Origin: Bacteroides sp.
Lineage (GTDB): Bacteria > Bacteroidota > Bacteroidia > Bacteroidales > Muribaculaceae
DNA length: 39,297 bases
Assembly (NCBI GenBank): GCA_014801535.1
Contig: JAAVEA010000029.1
Location: 1-39,297, forward strand
Direction: 5' to 3'
In this document: in pieces, positions 8,207-16,949 of the stretch
Layout of the letters: every line of letters starts with the position of its first letter
Numbering within the stretch: position 1 is the first letter of the stretch
Position numbers and translations under genes: made by a program
The notes under the pieces: model-generated
Databases searched by the model: none
What the model was told of the DNA's origin: nothing
Seen by the model: only the letters and a program-made list of their open reading frames with translations

Positions 8207-10303
8207 ATGAAATTATTAATCTCGTCAATAATGCTTACCGGAGCCTTGCAGATGGCAGCTGTGGGTATTACTTCTCCTTCCGGGAATCTTCAGCTCAATG
8301 TTGATGTGGATGCAGAGGGGCATCCTTTCTATTCATTGAGCTACAAAGGGAAAGAAATTGTAGAACCAAGCAAGCTGGGTATCCGGGCTGATGAAACGGT
8401 TTTCGCCGATGGCTTCTCGATAGCCGGTGTGGACACTGTGATGGTAGATCGCAGTTGGGAACCCGTATGGGGAGAGTATTCCACCATACGTGATCATTTC
8501 CGGGAAATGGCAGTGAAACTGAAAGCCGGAAATCCCGACAGAGAGCTGACTCTGCGTTTCCGTCTTTTTGATGACGGCCTCGGTTTCCGTTACGAACTTC
8601 CTGTGCAGGAAGGCTCCAACTATCTCACCGTTAAGGATGAATTGACAGAATTCAATTTCAAAGGAAATCATAAGCTATATTGCATTCCCGGGGATTACGA
8701 CACTGACGAATATCTCTTCTCGGAAACCACCTTTTCCGATCTTCCCGATGCACTGAACAGCTACAAACGACACACCGAGGCCCAGCGCACCGGCGGCACA
8801 ACCATACAGACACCGATGCTTATGAAAACCGATGACGGTGTGTATGTCAATATTCACGAAGCGGCTCTTATAGGATATCCGGCGATGCTGCTCGATGTCG
8901 ACACTGATAAACATGATATGAAATCTCATCTTGTGCCTGACCGTCTCGGGGTGAGCGCATATCTTCAGATGCCGTTCAATACTCCATGGCGCACCCTCAT
9001 AGTGAGCGATGACGCACGCGATATTCTCTCTTCACAGCTTGTGCTCAACCTCAATGAACCCAATAAGATTGAAGACACTTCCTGGATCAAACCCATGAAA
9101 TTTATGGGGGTATGGTGGGAGATGTTCACAGGCAATCAGAAAACATGGGCATATTCCGACGATCACCTTGCAAAGCCGGGCGTGACCGATTATTCCAAAC
9201 TCAAGCCTAACGGACGCCATCCGGCCAACACGGAGAACGTCAAGAAATATATCGACTTCGCTTCAGCCAACGGTATAGACGGAGTGCTTGTCGAGGGATG
9301 GAATGAAGGCTGGGAAGACTGGGCGAGCTACCGTAAGAACCGGCAGTTCCTTTTCGATAAGCCTTATCCCGATTTCGACCTTCCTGCACTTCGCGACTAT
9401 GCCAAGGAGAAAGGGGTGAAACTTATCATGCACCATGAGACAGCAGCCAATGCATCGGATTATGAAAAACAGCTTGACCGCGCATTCCAGTTCATGAAGG
9501 ATAATAACTACGATGCGGTGAAGACCGGTTATGTTGGCGCAATCATTCCCCGTTCGGAACATCACACGTCGCAATGGATGGTGGATCATGCCAAGCATGT
9601 GATCGAACGTGCGGCCGATTATGAGATTATGGTAGACAGTCATGAGGCTCCGCGCCCCACAGGTCTCTGCCGCACATATCCCAACTGGCTTGCTCAGGAA
9701 TCTGCCCGTGGAGGTGAATTTGAATCTATGGGTGGTAATCCTCCATCGCATACCTGCATTCTCCCTTTCACACGTCTGAAGGGTGGACCGATGGATTATA
9801 CTCCGGGTCTTTTTGAAACAAAGATGAGCTATTATGGCGAGGGCAAGGATTCTCAGGCCGGTACTACTCTTGCCCGTCAACTTGCCTTATATCTCACTAT
9901 GCCTTCGCCGATGCAGATGGTCTGCGACCTTCCTGAGAATTATCAGCGATTCCCTGATGCATTCCAGTTCATCAAGGATGTGCCTGTAGACTGGTCCGAC
10001 TCCAAATATCTTGAAGCGGAACCGAACAGATATATCACTGTGGCACGCCGCGACAAAAATTCCGATGACTGGTATGTGGGTGCCATAACTGATGAAAACG
10101 CGCGCACCGCTATCATCGACATGAGTTTCCTTCCGAAAGGGGAGAAATTCGAGGCCACCATATATGAGGATGCGGCTGATGCCCACTGGAAGGATAATCC
10201 GCAGGCATATAAGATCAGAAAGATGAAGGTGGATTCGAAAACAAAACTGAAGCAGCATCTGGCTCCGGGTGGTGGAGCTGCCATAAGAATAGTAAAGAAA
10301 TAA
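8207..10303 (+). CDS. susB: GH97 glycoside hydrolase, SusB-like inverting alpha-glucosidase
   Basis: A 698-aa GH97 enzyme that removes glucose from malto-oligosaccharides, expected in the periplasm or cell envelope. A short N-terminal hydrophobic segment (LLISSIMLTGALQMAAVG) is the signal peptide. The N-terminal beta-sandwich (about 20-280) precedes a TIM barrel (about 290-600) and a C-terminal beta domain. Three glutamates, Glu411 (HHETAA), Glu480 (DSHEAPRPTG) and Glu504 (ARGGEFES), are spaced 69 and 24 residues apart. This is the same spacing as Glu439, Glu508 and Glu532 of B. thetaiotaomicron SusB, which supports the inverting alpha-glucosidase subgroup rather than the retaining alpha-galactosidase one. 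A YTPG motif near the barrel end also matches. It sits between the fimbrial genes and the CBM26/amylase pair, with no susC/susD nearby. Confidence 0.93.
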   Translation: MKLLISSIMLTGALQMAAVGITSPSGNLQLNVDVDAEGHPFYSLSYKGKEIVEPSKLGIRADETVFADGFSIAGVDTVMVDRSWEPVWGEYSTIRDHFREMAVKLKAGNPDRELTLRFRLFDDGLGFRYELPVQEGSNYLTVKDELTEFNFKGNHKLYCIPGDYDTDEYLFSETTFSDLPDALNSYKRHTEAQRTGGTTIQTPMLMKTDDGVYVNIHEAALIGYPAMLLDVDTDKHDMKSHLVPDRLGVSAYLQMPFNTPWRTLIVSDDARDILSSQLVLNLNEPNKIEDTSWIKPMKFMGVWWEMFTGNQKTWAYSDDHLAKPGVTDYSKLKPNGRHPANTENVKKYIDFASANGIDGVLVEGWNEGWEDWASYRKNRQFLFDKPYPDFDLPALRDYAKEKGVKLIMHHETAANASDYEKQLDRAFQFMKDNNYDAVKTGYVGAIIPRSEHHTSQWMVDHAKHVIERAADYEIMVDSHEAPRPTGLCRTYPNWLAQESARGGEFESMGGNPPSHTCILPFTRLKGGPMDYTPGLFETKMSYYGEGKDSQAGTTLARQLALYLTMPSPMQMVCDLPENYQRFPDAFQFIKDVPVDWSDSKYLEAEPNRYITVARRDKNSDDWYVGAITDENARTAIIDMSFLPKGEKFEATIYEDAADAHWKDNPQAYKIRKMKVDSKTKLKQHLAPGGGAAIRIVKK

Positions 10304-10352
10304 AGAATGGAAAAGAAATAATAGAACTTTTTTTCATAAGTTGTAATTGAAG

Positions 10353-10384
10353 CAGCTGCGTAGTGATACGCGGCTGTTTTGTTT
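10353..10384 (+). terminator. Intrinsic terminator after GH97
   Basis: An imperfect hairpin (CAGCTGCGTA with TACGCGGCTG, GTGA loop) is followed by TTTTGTTT. It is 50 bases past the GH97 stop codon and separates that gene from the CBM26/amylase pair. Confidence 0.65.
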
Positions 10385-10490
10385 GATATCATCTATATTT
10401 ATTTTAGGGTAATGTGTTGATTGACAGATAAAATTGGTTTGAATTCTTTTGAAATTAATTATGATGTTAGGAAAAGGAAAATGTTTGGGA

Positions 10491-10498
10491 TAATTTTG
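10491..10498 (+). promoter_or_regulatory. Candidate Bacteroidota -7 element before the CBM26 gene
   Basis: TAATTTTG fits the TAnnTTTG -7 consensus of Bacteroidota sigma factors and lies 38 bases before the start codon. No convincing TTTG -33 box is seen at 19-21 bases upstream, so it is only a candidate. Confidence 0.4.
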
Positions 10499-10536
10499 TG
10501 GTGCAATTTGAAACATAAACCAAAAAAACAGATAGC

Positions 10537-11670
10537 ATGAAAAAGAATTTACTCCTTACGCTCGCGCTCGGCGCGATGGGACTCACAGCCAACGCTGCAA
10601 CCCATAACATCTATGTAGCAAACCTTACAGACTGGGGCAATGATGTCACCCTCTATTCCTGGGGAAGTGATGCCGCAGGTAAGAATGTAGAGATTCTCGG
10701 TGGCTGGCCCGGGGCGGCAGCTACTGCGCAGGAAACAATCAGCAATGTAAAGTATGACAAGTTTGTGATTGAAGGTCATGATGGTGAGACCGCCAATCTA
10801 ATCTTCAATAACAATGCCGACGAGGGACAACAGGTTAATCTTGCCACTGTGACATTGACAGAAGCAAACTACTATTTCGCAACCAATGGCATCTTGGTGA
10901 ACAGCTATGACGATCCGGCGAATCCCGATGTTGATTTTGACATGCCGGAGACCTTTGTATATGTTCTCGATAAGACAGGTTGGAGCGGACTTTACGTATA
11001 TGGTTGGGCTACCGGTGAGGCTGAAGTGTTCGGAGGCTGGCCAGGGGCTGCTCCCACAGAAGAGGTGACTATCGCAGGCGAGACTTTTAAGAAAGTTCCC
11101 TTCCCCGGCACAGGAGAGATCACGTATAACCTCATCTTCAACAATAATAACGATGATGAGAAGGTTGAGGGAATCAGCGCTCCGTCAGGAAAAGATGTTT
11201 ATGTTGAGGTGACTGCAACTGAATGCAAGGTGATACCTAAGCCCGGTGTAACAACCTATAATATCTATATCGAGGATAAGACAGGATGGGATAAGCTGTA
11301 TCTTTATGCCTATGTAGGCGCTCAGCCCTCGATCTTCGGTGGCTGGCCCGGCGTGGAGTTGACAGAAAAGGAAACTGTAGACGGTGTGGAGTATAAGGTT
11401 GTTAAAGATGTTGAGGCAACTGATGTGGAGCAGACCTTCATCATCAATAATAATGACGGTGATCAGGTGGATGTTCCGGGAGCGTATGCAGTAGACAAGA
11501 ATCTATTCTTTACAGCCACGACCAATGGTGTTGAAAGTGGCGTTTCTATGGTGATGGAAGACAACGCTCCCGTTGAATATTTCAACCTTCAGGGTGTGCG
11601 CATTGCCGAACCCTCAAACGGAATCTATATCCTTCGTAAAGGATCAAAGGTTTCTAAAATAGTGAAGTAA
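10537..11670 (+). CDS. Secreted triple CBM26 starch-binding protein
   Basis: A 377-aa exported protein with a clear signal peptide (residues 1-20, ending TANA). It consists almost entirely of three related starch-binding modules at about 22-117, 138-228 and 239-329. Each has the pattern NIYV/FVYV/NIYI, an LYVYGW- or LYLYAY-like strand, F/LGGWPG, and an LIFNNN- or FIINNN-like strand, which identifies CBM26-type modules that bind starch through aromatic residues. No catalytic domain is present. A short C-terminal tail (344-377: VEYFNLQGVR, GIYILRKG, KIVK) is shared with the downstream amylase and with the LRR protein at 22668. The amylase start codon is nine bases away, so both are probably one operon. 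Likely role: extracellular or surface starch binding that supports the amylase. Confidence 0.85.
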   Translation: MKKNLLLTLALGAMGLTANAATHNIYVANLTDWGNDVTLYSWGSDAAGKNVEILGGWPGAAATAQETISNVKYDKFVIEGHDGETANLIFNNNADEGQQVNLATVTLTEANYYFATNGILVNSYDDPANPDVDFDMPETFVYVLDKTGWSGLYVYGWATGEAEVFGGWPGAAPTEEVTIAGETFKKVPFPGTGEITYNLIFNNNNDDEKVEGISAPSGKDVYVEVTATECKVIPKPGVTTYNIYIEDKTGWDKLYLYAYVGAQPSIFGGWPGVELTEKETVDGVEYKVVKDVEATDVEQTFIINNNDGDQVDVPGAYAVDKNLFFTATTNGVESGVSMVMEDNAPVEYFNLQGVRIAEPSNGIYILRKGSKVSKIVK

Positions 11671-11679
11671 TAATTGGAG

Positions 11680-13818
11680 ATGAGAATTAGTTTGATTATT
11701 TGCCGTCTGGCAATCGTGTTGCTTGCACTTGGAAGCAACACGATCAGCCGGGCGGCTTCTGATTTCAGAAAGCCTGAGAACAGAGTGATTTATGAGGTAT
11801 TCGTCCGTAATTTTTCTCCACAGGGAAATCTTAAAGGGGTAGAAGCCCAGATTCCCCGACTGAAGGAATTGGGCGTCGATGTGGTGTGGCTCATGCCTAT
11901 ATATAAACTTGGCGACATAGGGAAGTGGGGCACATATTCGAGTCCTTATGCCGTGAAGAATTATACTAAGATCGACCCTGACAACGGCACTGAGCAGGAT
12001 CTTCGCGACCTTGTCAAGACTATCCATGACCACGGTATGGAAATATGGTTCGACTGGGTAGGTAACCATACATCTCTTGACAACGTATGGGTTTCCAGTC
12101 ATCCGGATTTCTATAAATGGAACGGCAATCAGATAGAACATCCCTATGGATGGAACGATGTGTATCAGCTTGATAACGACAACACGGCCATGCAGGACGA
12201 GATGATCCGCTGTATGCAGTATTGGGTAAATAACTTCGACATCGACGGCTTCCGTTGCGACTATGCATCCGGTCCTTCTCCCGAACTTTGGCGCAAGGCT
12301 TCGGAGCGAGTGTTGAAGAATGGAAAGCGTATCGCATGGCTGGCCGAGGATGACAGCCGTCCGGAACTTGTTTCAAAAGGTTATTTCGATTACAACTATG
12401 CATGGGGTTTCCGCGACCGCCTGCTTGATCAGGTGAGGGGGGTGAATATCAACAATCTCAAGAATGAATGTGCCAAGCTTCATAACGACAACAACTACAA
12501 GGGTCGCTCACGGATGGTATATCTGAGTAACCATGACGTGGTTCAGGATGAGGGAGGCACTGAAGACCGTCATTTCGGAAATCTTCTTCGCCCCATGACT
12601 GTGCTTGAATTCACCGTTTACGGAATGCCATTGATCTATAACGGGCAGGAGATCCAGTATAAGACGGGTCAGGTTCTTCTATCGGAAAAGACACCGATCA
12701 ACTGGAGCAATCCTGATAATGATATGAACTCACTTATAAAGACTCTTTGTAATCTTAAACACACACAGCCGGCACTGAACACGGGAACGGAAAACGGAGC
12801 TCTGATCAATCACGATGCAAGCAATCCGAATGTGTATGTATATGAGCGCAGGAGAGATAATTCAAGTGTAGTCGTCATGCTTAATCTCGGAGGCAGCCCG
12901 GCCTCGTTCACCATCAGCGGAGCTCTCCCCGGAATCAACGGTGTGGATGTGTTTACAGGGAAAAAGGGAACGCTTGTGTCGGGAGCATCGTTCACATTGC
13001 CTGCATTCGGATATGCGGTATATATCGCTGACGAAGAGGGTGGAGTGACTCCTGTCATTCCTGACACTCCAAAGCCTTCAAGCATATATGTGCGTGATCT
13101 GTCCGGATGGAATAATCTTTATGTTTACGGGTGGGCTGACGATGCACCCGAACTTTTCGGCGGCTGGCCCGGAACAGCGGTTGCAAAAAATATCAATGTA
13201 GGCGGCGAAGAATATAAGAAAGTGGATTTCCCCATAGGTTACAGTGAAAAATATAACCTGATTTTCAATAATGGATCGGGAAAACAGTTTGACGGTCCCT
13301 ATGTCTCGCCTAATGAAGATCTATACGTTGAAATCACAGGCTCTGCATTCTCTCGTCTGGATCCTCCGGCTACTTCTGATGATACTTACAACATATATGT
13401 CAACGACAAGACAGGTTGGAACAACCTTTATCTATATGCCTATCGCAACGACCTTCCGTCGATTTTCGGCGAATGGCCCGGTGAATTCCTCTCTGACACG
13501 GAGGTGATCGACGGCACCGCGTACAAGGTGATACGCAATGTGGCTGCCACTGAGGAGGATCATCATTTCATTCTCCACAATAATTCCGGAACGCAATATG
13601 ATGTGGAGGAACCATATGCGATCAACCGTAATATATTCCTCGTGGCTGGTCCGACCGGAATCATGACTTCAGTAGCCGATTGCGTATATGACGGTAATGA
13701 TGGCGAGACGGAGTATTATACAATTCAAGGTGTAAGGGTGAAAAATCCTGCTGTTCCGGGTCTTTATATTGTGAAACAGGGACGAAATGTAAGCAAGGTA
13801 CTGATCGAATCTTTTTGA
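11680..13818 (+). CDS. Secreted GH13 alpha-amylase with two CBM26 modules
   Basis: An alpha-amylase of 712 aa that cleaves internal alpha-1,4 bonds of starch. I start it at the ATG at 11680; the in-frame TTG six bases upstream is less likely. A signal peptide occupies about residues 1-25. GH13 motifs are region I DWVGNHTS, region II DGFRCDYA (nucleophile Asp194), region III AWLAEDD (acid/base Glu223) and region IV YLSNHDV (Asp286). After the barrel and a small beta domain (to about 455) come two CBM26 modules at about 468-556 and 569-660, closely like those of the gene before it (FGGWPG, FGEWPG, LIFNN, FILHNN). A C-terminal tail (EYYTIQGVR, GLYIVKQG) ends the protein. The operon partner supplies extra starch-binding modules. 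Confidence 0.93.
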   Translation: MRISLIICRLAIVLLALGSNTISRAASDFRKPENRVIYEVFVRNFSPQGNLKGVEAQIPRLKELGVDVVWLMPIYKLGDIGKWGTYSSPYAVKNYTKIDPDNGTEQDLRDLVKTIHDHGMEIWFDWVGNHTSLDNVWVSSHPDFYKWNGNQIEHPYGWNDVYQLDNDNTAMQDEMIRCMQYWVNNFDIDGFRCDYASGPSPELWRKASERVLKNGKRIAWLAEDDSRPELVSKGYFDYNYAWGFRDRLLDQVRGVNINNLKNECAKLHNDNNYKGRSRMVYLSNHDVVQDEGGTEDRHFGNLLRPMTVLEFTVYGMPLIYNGQEIQYKTGQVLLSEKTPINWSNPDNDMNSLIKTLCNLKHTQPALNTGTENGALINHDASNPNVYVYERRRDNSSVVVMLNLGGSPASFTISGALPGINGVDVFTGKKGTLVSGASFTLPAFGYAVYIADEEGGVTPVIPDTPKPSSIYVRDLSGWNNLYVYGWADDAPELFGGWPGTAVAKNINVGGEEYKKVDFPIGYSEKYNLIFNNGSGKQFDGPYVSPNEDLYVEITGSAFSRLDPPATSDDTYNIYVNDKTGWNNLYLYAYRNDLPSIFGEWPGEFLSDTEVIDGTAYKVIRNVAATEEDHHFILHNNSGTQYDVEEPYAINRNIFLVAGPTGIMTSVADCVYDGNDGETEYYTIQGVRVKNPAVPGLYIVKQGRNVSKVLIESF

Positions 13819-13922
13819 GATCGTTTATACTTGTCTTTTAGTAAGTGACTGCAAAACAGGTATATGGCGTTATTAAATGTTTGATATTCTTTTTTTCTCT
13901 TGTTTTGCGGTTTCTTTTGATA

Positions 13923-13930
13923 TAATTTTG
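13923..13930 (+). promoter_or_regulatory. Candidate -7 element for an intergenic transcript
   Basis: TAATTTTG matches TAnnTTTG. A degenerate -33 box (TCTTG, ending at 13902) lies 20 bases upstream. It points toward the structured region ending in the strong terminator at 14186-14220, and not toward any coding region on this strand. Confidence 0.4.
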
Positions 13931-13935
13931 TTCCG

Positions 13936-14220
13936 GAAGTTGTCAACACGACTTTAATGTTAGGACATCAAGTTGTCTGAACAACAACTTCTATAATATG
14001 AATGACAGGATCATTAAGTATCAATAATAGAGTTTGTAGTTGAATAGATTTTAAGGTTAGAAAAGTTTCAGGGTAAACCCGTCGGGAATATTATTACTCT
14101 CTCAAAATAATATTACCGATCTTTGAATCTTAGGGTAGTAAAGATTGTTGGAATGAATAGTATTTGGAAAACAATCTTTTGAGGAAGATGTGTTGCAGTG
14201 ATGCAACACATCTTTTTTTG
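13936..14220 (+). ncRNA. Candidate structured small RNA in the amylase-esterase gap
   Basis: This gap has no plausible protein gene. It contains a run of hairpins: GAAGTTGT (13936-13943) with ACAACTTC (13984-13991), AATATTATT (14087-14095) with AATAATATT (14106-14114), AAAGATTGTT (14140-14149) with AACAATCTTT (14170-14179), and a terminal hairpin with T-run. A candidate -7 box stands just before the first stem. Together these suggest a plus-strand RNA of about 280 nt. It could instead be a long 3' UTR of the amylase mRNA. I do not recognise a known RNA family. Confidence 0.4.
14186..14220 (+). terminator. Strong intrinsic terminator
   Basis: Twelve perfect base pairs (14186-14197 with 14202-14213) with a GTGA tetraloop, followed by a run of T. 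It faces the plus strand. The reverse strand lacks a T-run after the stem, so it does not obviously serve the esterase gene. Confidence 0.85.
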
Positions 14221-14243
14221 ACCGATTATTATTGGATGGACTC

Positions 14244-15434
14244 TTATCTGAACAGCAGGGGGAGGAACTCGGTGAGATAAATGCGCCAGTTTTTCCATAT
14301 GTGTCCGTCCTCACTTTCCCGGTAGGTGTAGGGAAAATTATGTTGGTCGAGATATTTACGGTAATCCCGGTTTTCCTCATATAGAAAATCCTTGTTGCCT
14401 ATGGCAATCCAGTATAGTGCAGGTTTCGCTTCAAACTGAGTTTTCAGTTTCGCGTCAAGGTCGGAATAAACTTCCGATACCATTCCGTTGCGCGGATTGA
14501 CTGCGGCAGAAAAAAGACCTACGTAATCAAACATATCGGGGAATTGTTTTGAGATATGCATCGAATGAAAACCGCCCATCGACAGCCCCCCGATGGCCCG
14601 GTGCGCCTTGTCTGGGATAGTGCGGTAGTGTGAGTCTATATATTTCACTACCTCCGGGAAATGCATTTCAAATGAGCCATCCATCATTTTAGGAAGATTT
14701 GTTGTGGGAGGGACGAAGCCGGCGGAAGATTCTCCCGGAGCCGCCTGCAGAGCTGCGTTTCCATTGGTCATGACCACGATCATAGGCTCAACTTTTCCGC
14801 TTGCAATCATGTTATCGAGAATCTGTGTGGCTCGTCCAAGTTCAGGCCATGCGTTCTCATCTCCTCCGCTCCCGTGGAGGAGATAGAAAACGGGATAATC
14901 GCGGTCGCCCTTCTCGTAGTCTGCCGGAGTATAGACTGTCATGCGTCGGTCCATGCCCAGAGTTTCGCTCGGATACCACACTTTGGAGACAGAGCCGTGA
15001 GGCACATCCGACACCTTGTAATAGTCTGCCTGCGCACCTGGGATGAGAAAAACATTGGTTAGAGTGGCGATGTCGCGAAGCAGGTAAACGTTGGACGGGT
15101 CATTTACGCGCATTCCGTCTACTATGAACGAGTAACTGTAAAGTTCGGGAGAGAGCGAGGAGGATGTGTATTGCCACAGACCATCGTCGGTCTTTGAAAG
15201 TGGAGCTGTTCCCGGTGATTGCTGCGGGCCGTAAGGCGTATCAACAGTGACCGGAGGAAGAAAATCGCCTGTTATTTCCACCTTGGACGCGTTCGGTGCG
15301 AAAAGACGGAATGTCACGGTATTGTCGTCGTTGGTCTGAGGGGATACGATTTGGGATCCTCCCCACAGTGCCTGCTGTGCATCAGTGGTCAGAACAGCTG
15401 ACAGCATTGCGGATAGTAAAATAAGTTTCTTCAT
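14244..15434 (-). CDS. CE1-type esterase with N-terminal CBM48-like domain
   Basis: A 396-aa secreted alpha/beta-hydrolase. The signal peptide is residues 1-19 (ending TTDA). An N-terminal immunoglobulin-like domain (about 25-132: VTFRLFAPNASKVEITGDF) resembles the CBM48-type domain found in front of Bacteroidota feruloyl/acetyl esterases. The hydrolase domain (about 150-396) has the oxyanion loop YLLHGSGGDE and the nucleophile elbow GGLSMGG (Ser285). The probable Asp349 (GNKDFLYE) and His378 (EDGHIW) complete the triad. The family (CE1, esterase D-like) removes acyl groups such as feruloyl or acetyl from plant polysaccharides; the actual substrate here is unknown. The gene is transcribed alone, opposite to the amylase pair. 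No polysaccharide-utilisation regulator is adjacent. Confidence 0.85.
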   Translation of the reverse strand: MKKLILLSAMLSAVLTTDAQQALWGGSQIVSPQTNDDNTVTFRLFAPNASKVEITGDFLPPVTVDTPYGPQQSPGTAPLSKTDDGLWQYTSSSLSPELYSYSFIVDGMRVNDPSNVYLLRDIATLTNVFLIPGAQADYYKVSDVPHGSVSKVWYPSETLGMDRRMTVYTPADYEKGDRDYPVFYLLHGSGGDENAWPELGRATQILDNMIASGKVEPMIVVMTNGNAALQAAPGESSAGFVPPTTNLPKMMDGSFEMHFPEVVKYIDSHYRTIPDKAHRAIGGLSMGGFHSMHISKQFPDMFDYVGLFSAAVNPRNGMVSEVYSDLDAKLKTQFEAKPALYWIAIGNKDFLYEENRDYRKYLDQHNFPYTYRESEDGHIWKNWRIYLTEFLPLLFR

Positions 15435-15486
15435 TTTATCAGTTTTAAAGGTGTAGAGTTTAAGGATATAAAATGCACATATCAGA

Positions 15487-15525
15487 AATCCCGGATTTCC
15501 AAGGGAATGTAGGAAATCCGGGATT
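15487..15525 (-). terminator. Hairpin downstream of tRNA-Arg
   Basis: A 14-base perfect stem (15487-15500 with 15512-15525) with an 11-base loop lies just past the 3' end of the minus-strand tRNA and before the esterase gene. The following T-run is weak (TTTCTG), so it may act as terminator or processing signal for the tRNA transcript. Confidence 0.6.
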
Positions 15526-15540
15526 ATCGAAGTGTAGTAG

Positions 15541-15614
15541 TGATCTGGCCGCGATTCGAACGCGGGACCGTCTGCTTAGAAGGCAGATGCTCTATCCAGC
15601 TGAGCTACCAGACC
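15541..15614 (-). tRNA. tRNA-Arg (anticodon TCT)
   Basis: The minus strand folds into a 74-nt cloverleaf. The acceptor stem GGTCTGG pairs with CCAGATC (one G-U pair) with discriminator A. The D arm GCTCAGCTGGATAGAGC, anticodon arm with loop CTTCTAA (anticodon TCT, arginine AGA codons) and T arm CCGCG-TTCGAAT-CGCGG are all canonical. The 3' CCA is not encoded, as the discriminator is followed by CTA, so CCA must be added by tRNA nucleotidyltransferase. It stands between the esterase and the sdhCAB operon. Confidence 0.95.
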
Positions 15615-15770
15615 AACAACACGGCAAAGTTACTAATTTTTTTTCAATTGACAAAGTGTGAACAAAGAAAACATAAAGAAAAAAAGCTCATATTGCAAAC
15701 CTCCTCAAAAATGATGATAAAAATTGTGGAAAAATTTCGATAATAATTTTCAGTATTGGTAAAATAATGA

Positions 15771-15778
15771 TAAATTTG
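15771..15778 (+). promoter_or_regulatory. Candidate -7 element of the sdhCAB operon
   Basis: TAAATTTG matches TAnnTTTG and leaves a leader of about 115 bases before sdhC. The -33 region is only weakly matched (TTTT at 15747-15750, 20 bases upstream). Confidence 0.5.
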
Positions 15779-15897
15779 CAAATAATCCGTATAAGCGGGA
15801 GATGACAACCGAATCATCATGTGATTGGCCGGCACTGACCCCGGCGGCTCAAATAAGACTATAAACAAAATAACTAATAATTAAATTCAGAACAGCT

Positions 15898-16941
15898 ATG
15901 TGGTTATCATGCTCATCTGTAGGACGTAAGTTTGTGATGGCCCTCACGGGTGCATGCCTTGTCCTATTTGTAACATTTCACTGTGTGATGAATGCGGTAG
16001 CTATCTGCTGGCCGACAGCGTATAATTCGATTTGCGAATTTTTAGGAGCGAATTGGTATGCGCTTATCGCATCAGTGGGGCTCGCGTTTTTATTCATCGT
16101 TCACATCATCTATGCCTTGATGCTTACGGTTCAGAACCGTAAGGCTCGCGGTAACGTGCGCTATAGCATCGAGAAACGTCCCAAGAACGTAGAGTGGTCT
16201 TCAAAGAACATGCTCGTGCTCGGTATCGTTGTGCTCGCCTTCCTTGTAGTTCACCTTATCCAGTTCTGGGCTAAGATGCAGCTTCAGGAGATACGTGGCG
16301 CTGAGGGTGCGATCCCTCCCGCTGCCGGCACACTCTTCATTCAGGAGGCTTTCAGCCTTGTGTGGACTCCGATCGTCTATATCATCGGTTTCATCGCCCT
16401 CTGGTTCCACATGAACCATGGTTTCTGGTCGATGTTCCAGAGCTGCGGTTGGGATAACGAGGTTTGGATCGGTCGTCTCAAGAAGATCGGCTGCTGCTGG
16501 ACCACTATTGTTATCGCTCTTTTCGTGGCTCAGGCAATTGTCTTCACAGTTAAGGCACACGACAAAGATTATCTGAAAGATGAAGCTCTCCGTGAGCAGT
16601 ATAAGGATATGATTCCTGCAATGATCGAGAAAGATTTCGGTCCTGATGCAGCTCAGCTTGGAATGCAGATCCGCATGTCTTCCTACGATATGGTGTCTCA
16701 GGGTATCCGTCAGATGGAAGGCGGCATTCGTCAGCAGATTGAGCAGATGTCATCTCCCGAGGCTAAGGAATACCTCAAGAACAATGCGGGAGCGGCCGAA
16801 CAGCTCAAAGATCTTCAGAAACGCAGCGAAAACCTCGGCAACGTAGTTGCTTTATTCGATCTCCTCGAGTCTGCCGACAATAAGCCCGATGCAAGCCAGG
16901 AACCCAGTGTAAGAGTAATAGATCCTAACCAACCCAACTAA
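15898..16941 (+). CDS. sdhC: Succinate dehydrogenase/fumarate reductase cytochrome b subunit
   Basis: The membrane anchor of respiratory complex II, which carries heme b and exchanges electrons with menaquinone. Five hydrophobic helices are visible at about residues 10-35, 52-77, 104-128, 153-176 and 197-221, with His-containing segments (TFHCVMN, IVHIIYA, VVHLIQF, HMNHGF) suited to heme ligation, as in the single-subunit diheme type of Bacteroidota and epsilon-proteobacteria. From residue about 222 to 347 there is a hydrophilic, helical, Met/Gln/Glu-rich tail that is not part of the usual subunit of roughly 230 residues. The next gene (flavoprotein) starts 8 bases later. In anaerobic Bacteroidales the complex works mainly as a fumarate reductase; direction cannot be read from sequence. 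Confidence 0.93.
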   Translation: MWLSCSSVGRKFVMALTGACLVLFVTFHCVMNAVAICWPTAYNSICEFLGANWYALIASVGLAFLFIVHIIYALMLTVQNRKARGNVRYSIEKRPKNVEWSSKNMLVLGIVVLAFLVVHLIQFWAKMQLQEIRGAEGAIPPAAGTLFIQEAFSLVWTPIVYIIGFIALWFHMNHGFWSMFQSCGWDNEVWIGRLKKIGCCWTTIVIALFVAQAIVFTVKAHDKDYLKDEALREQYKDMIPAMIEKDFGPDAAQLGMQIRMSSYDMVSQGIRQMEGGIRQQIEQMSSPEAKEYLKNNAGAAEQLKDLQKRSENLGNVVALFDLLESADNKPDASQEPSVRVIDPNQPN

Positions 16942-16949
16942 TTAGCGAT

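Noticed and set aside
8207..13818. A complete Sus-type polysaccharide-utilisation locus
   Set aside because: No SusC-type transporter, SusD-type lipoprotein or SusR/HTCS regulator gene is in the window, so the cluster cannot be called a classical Sus locus from this sequence.
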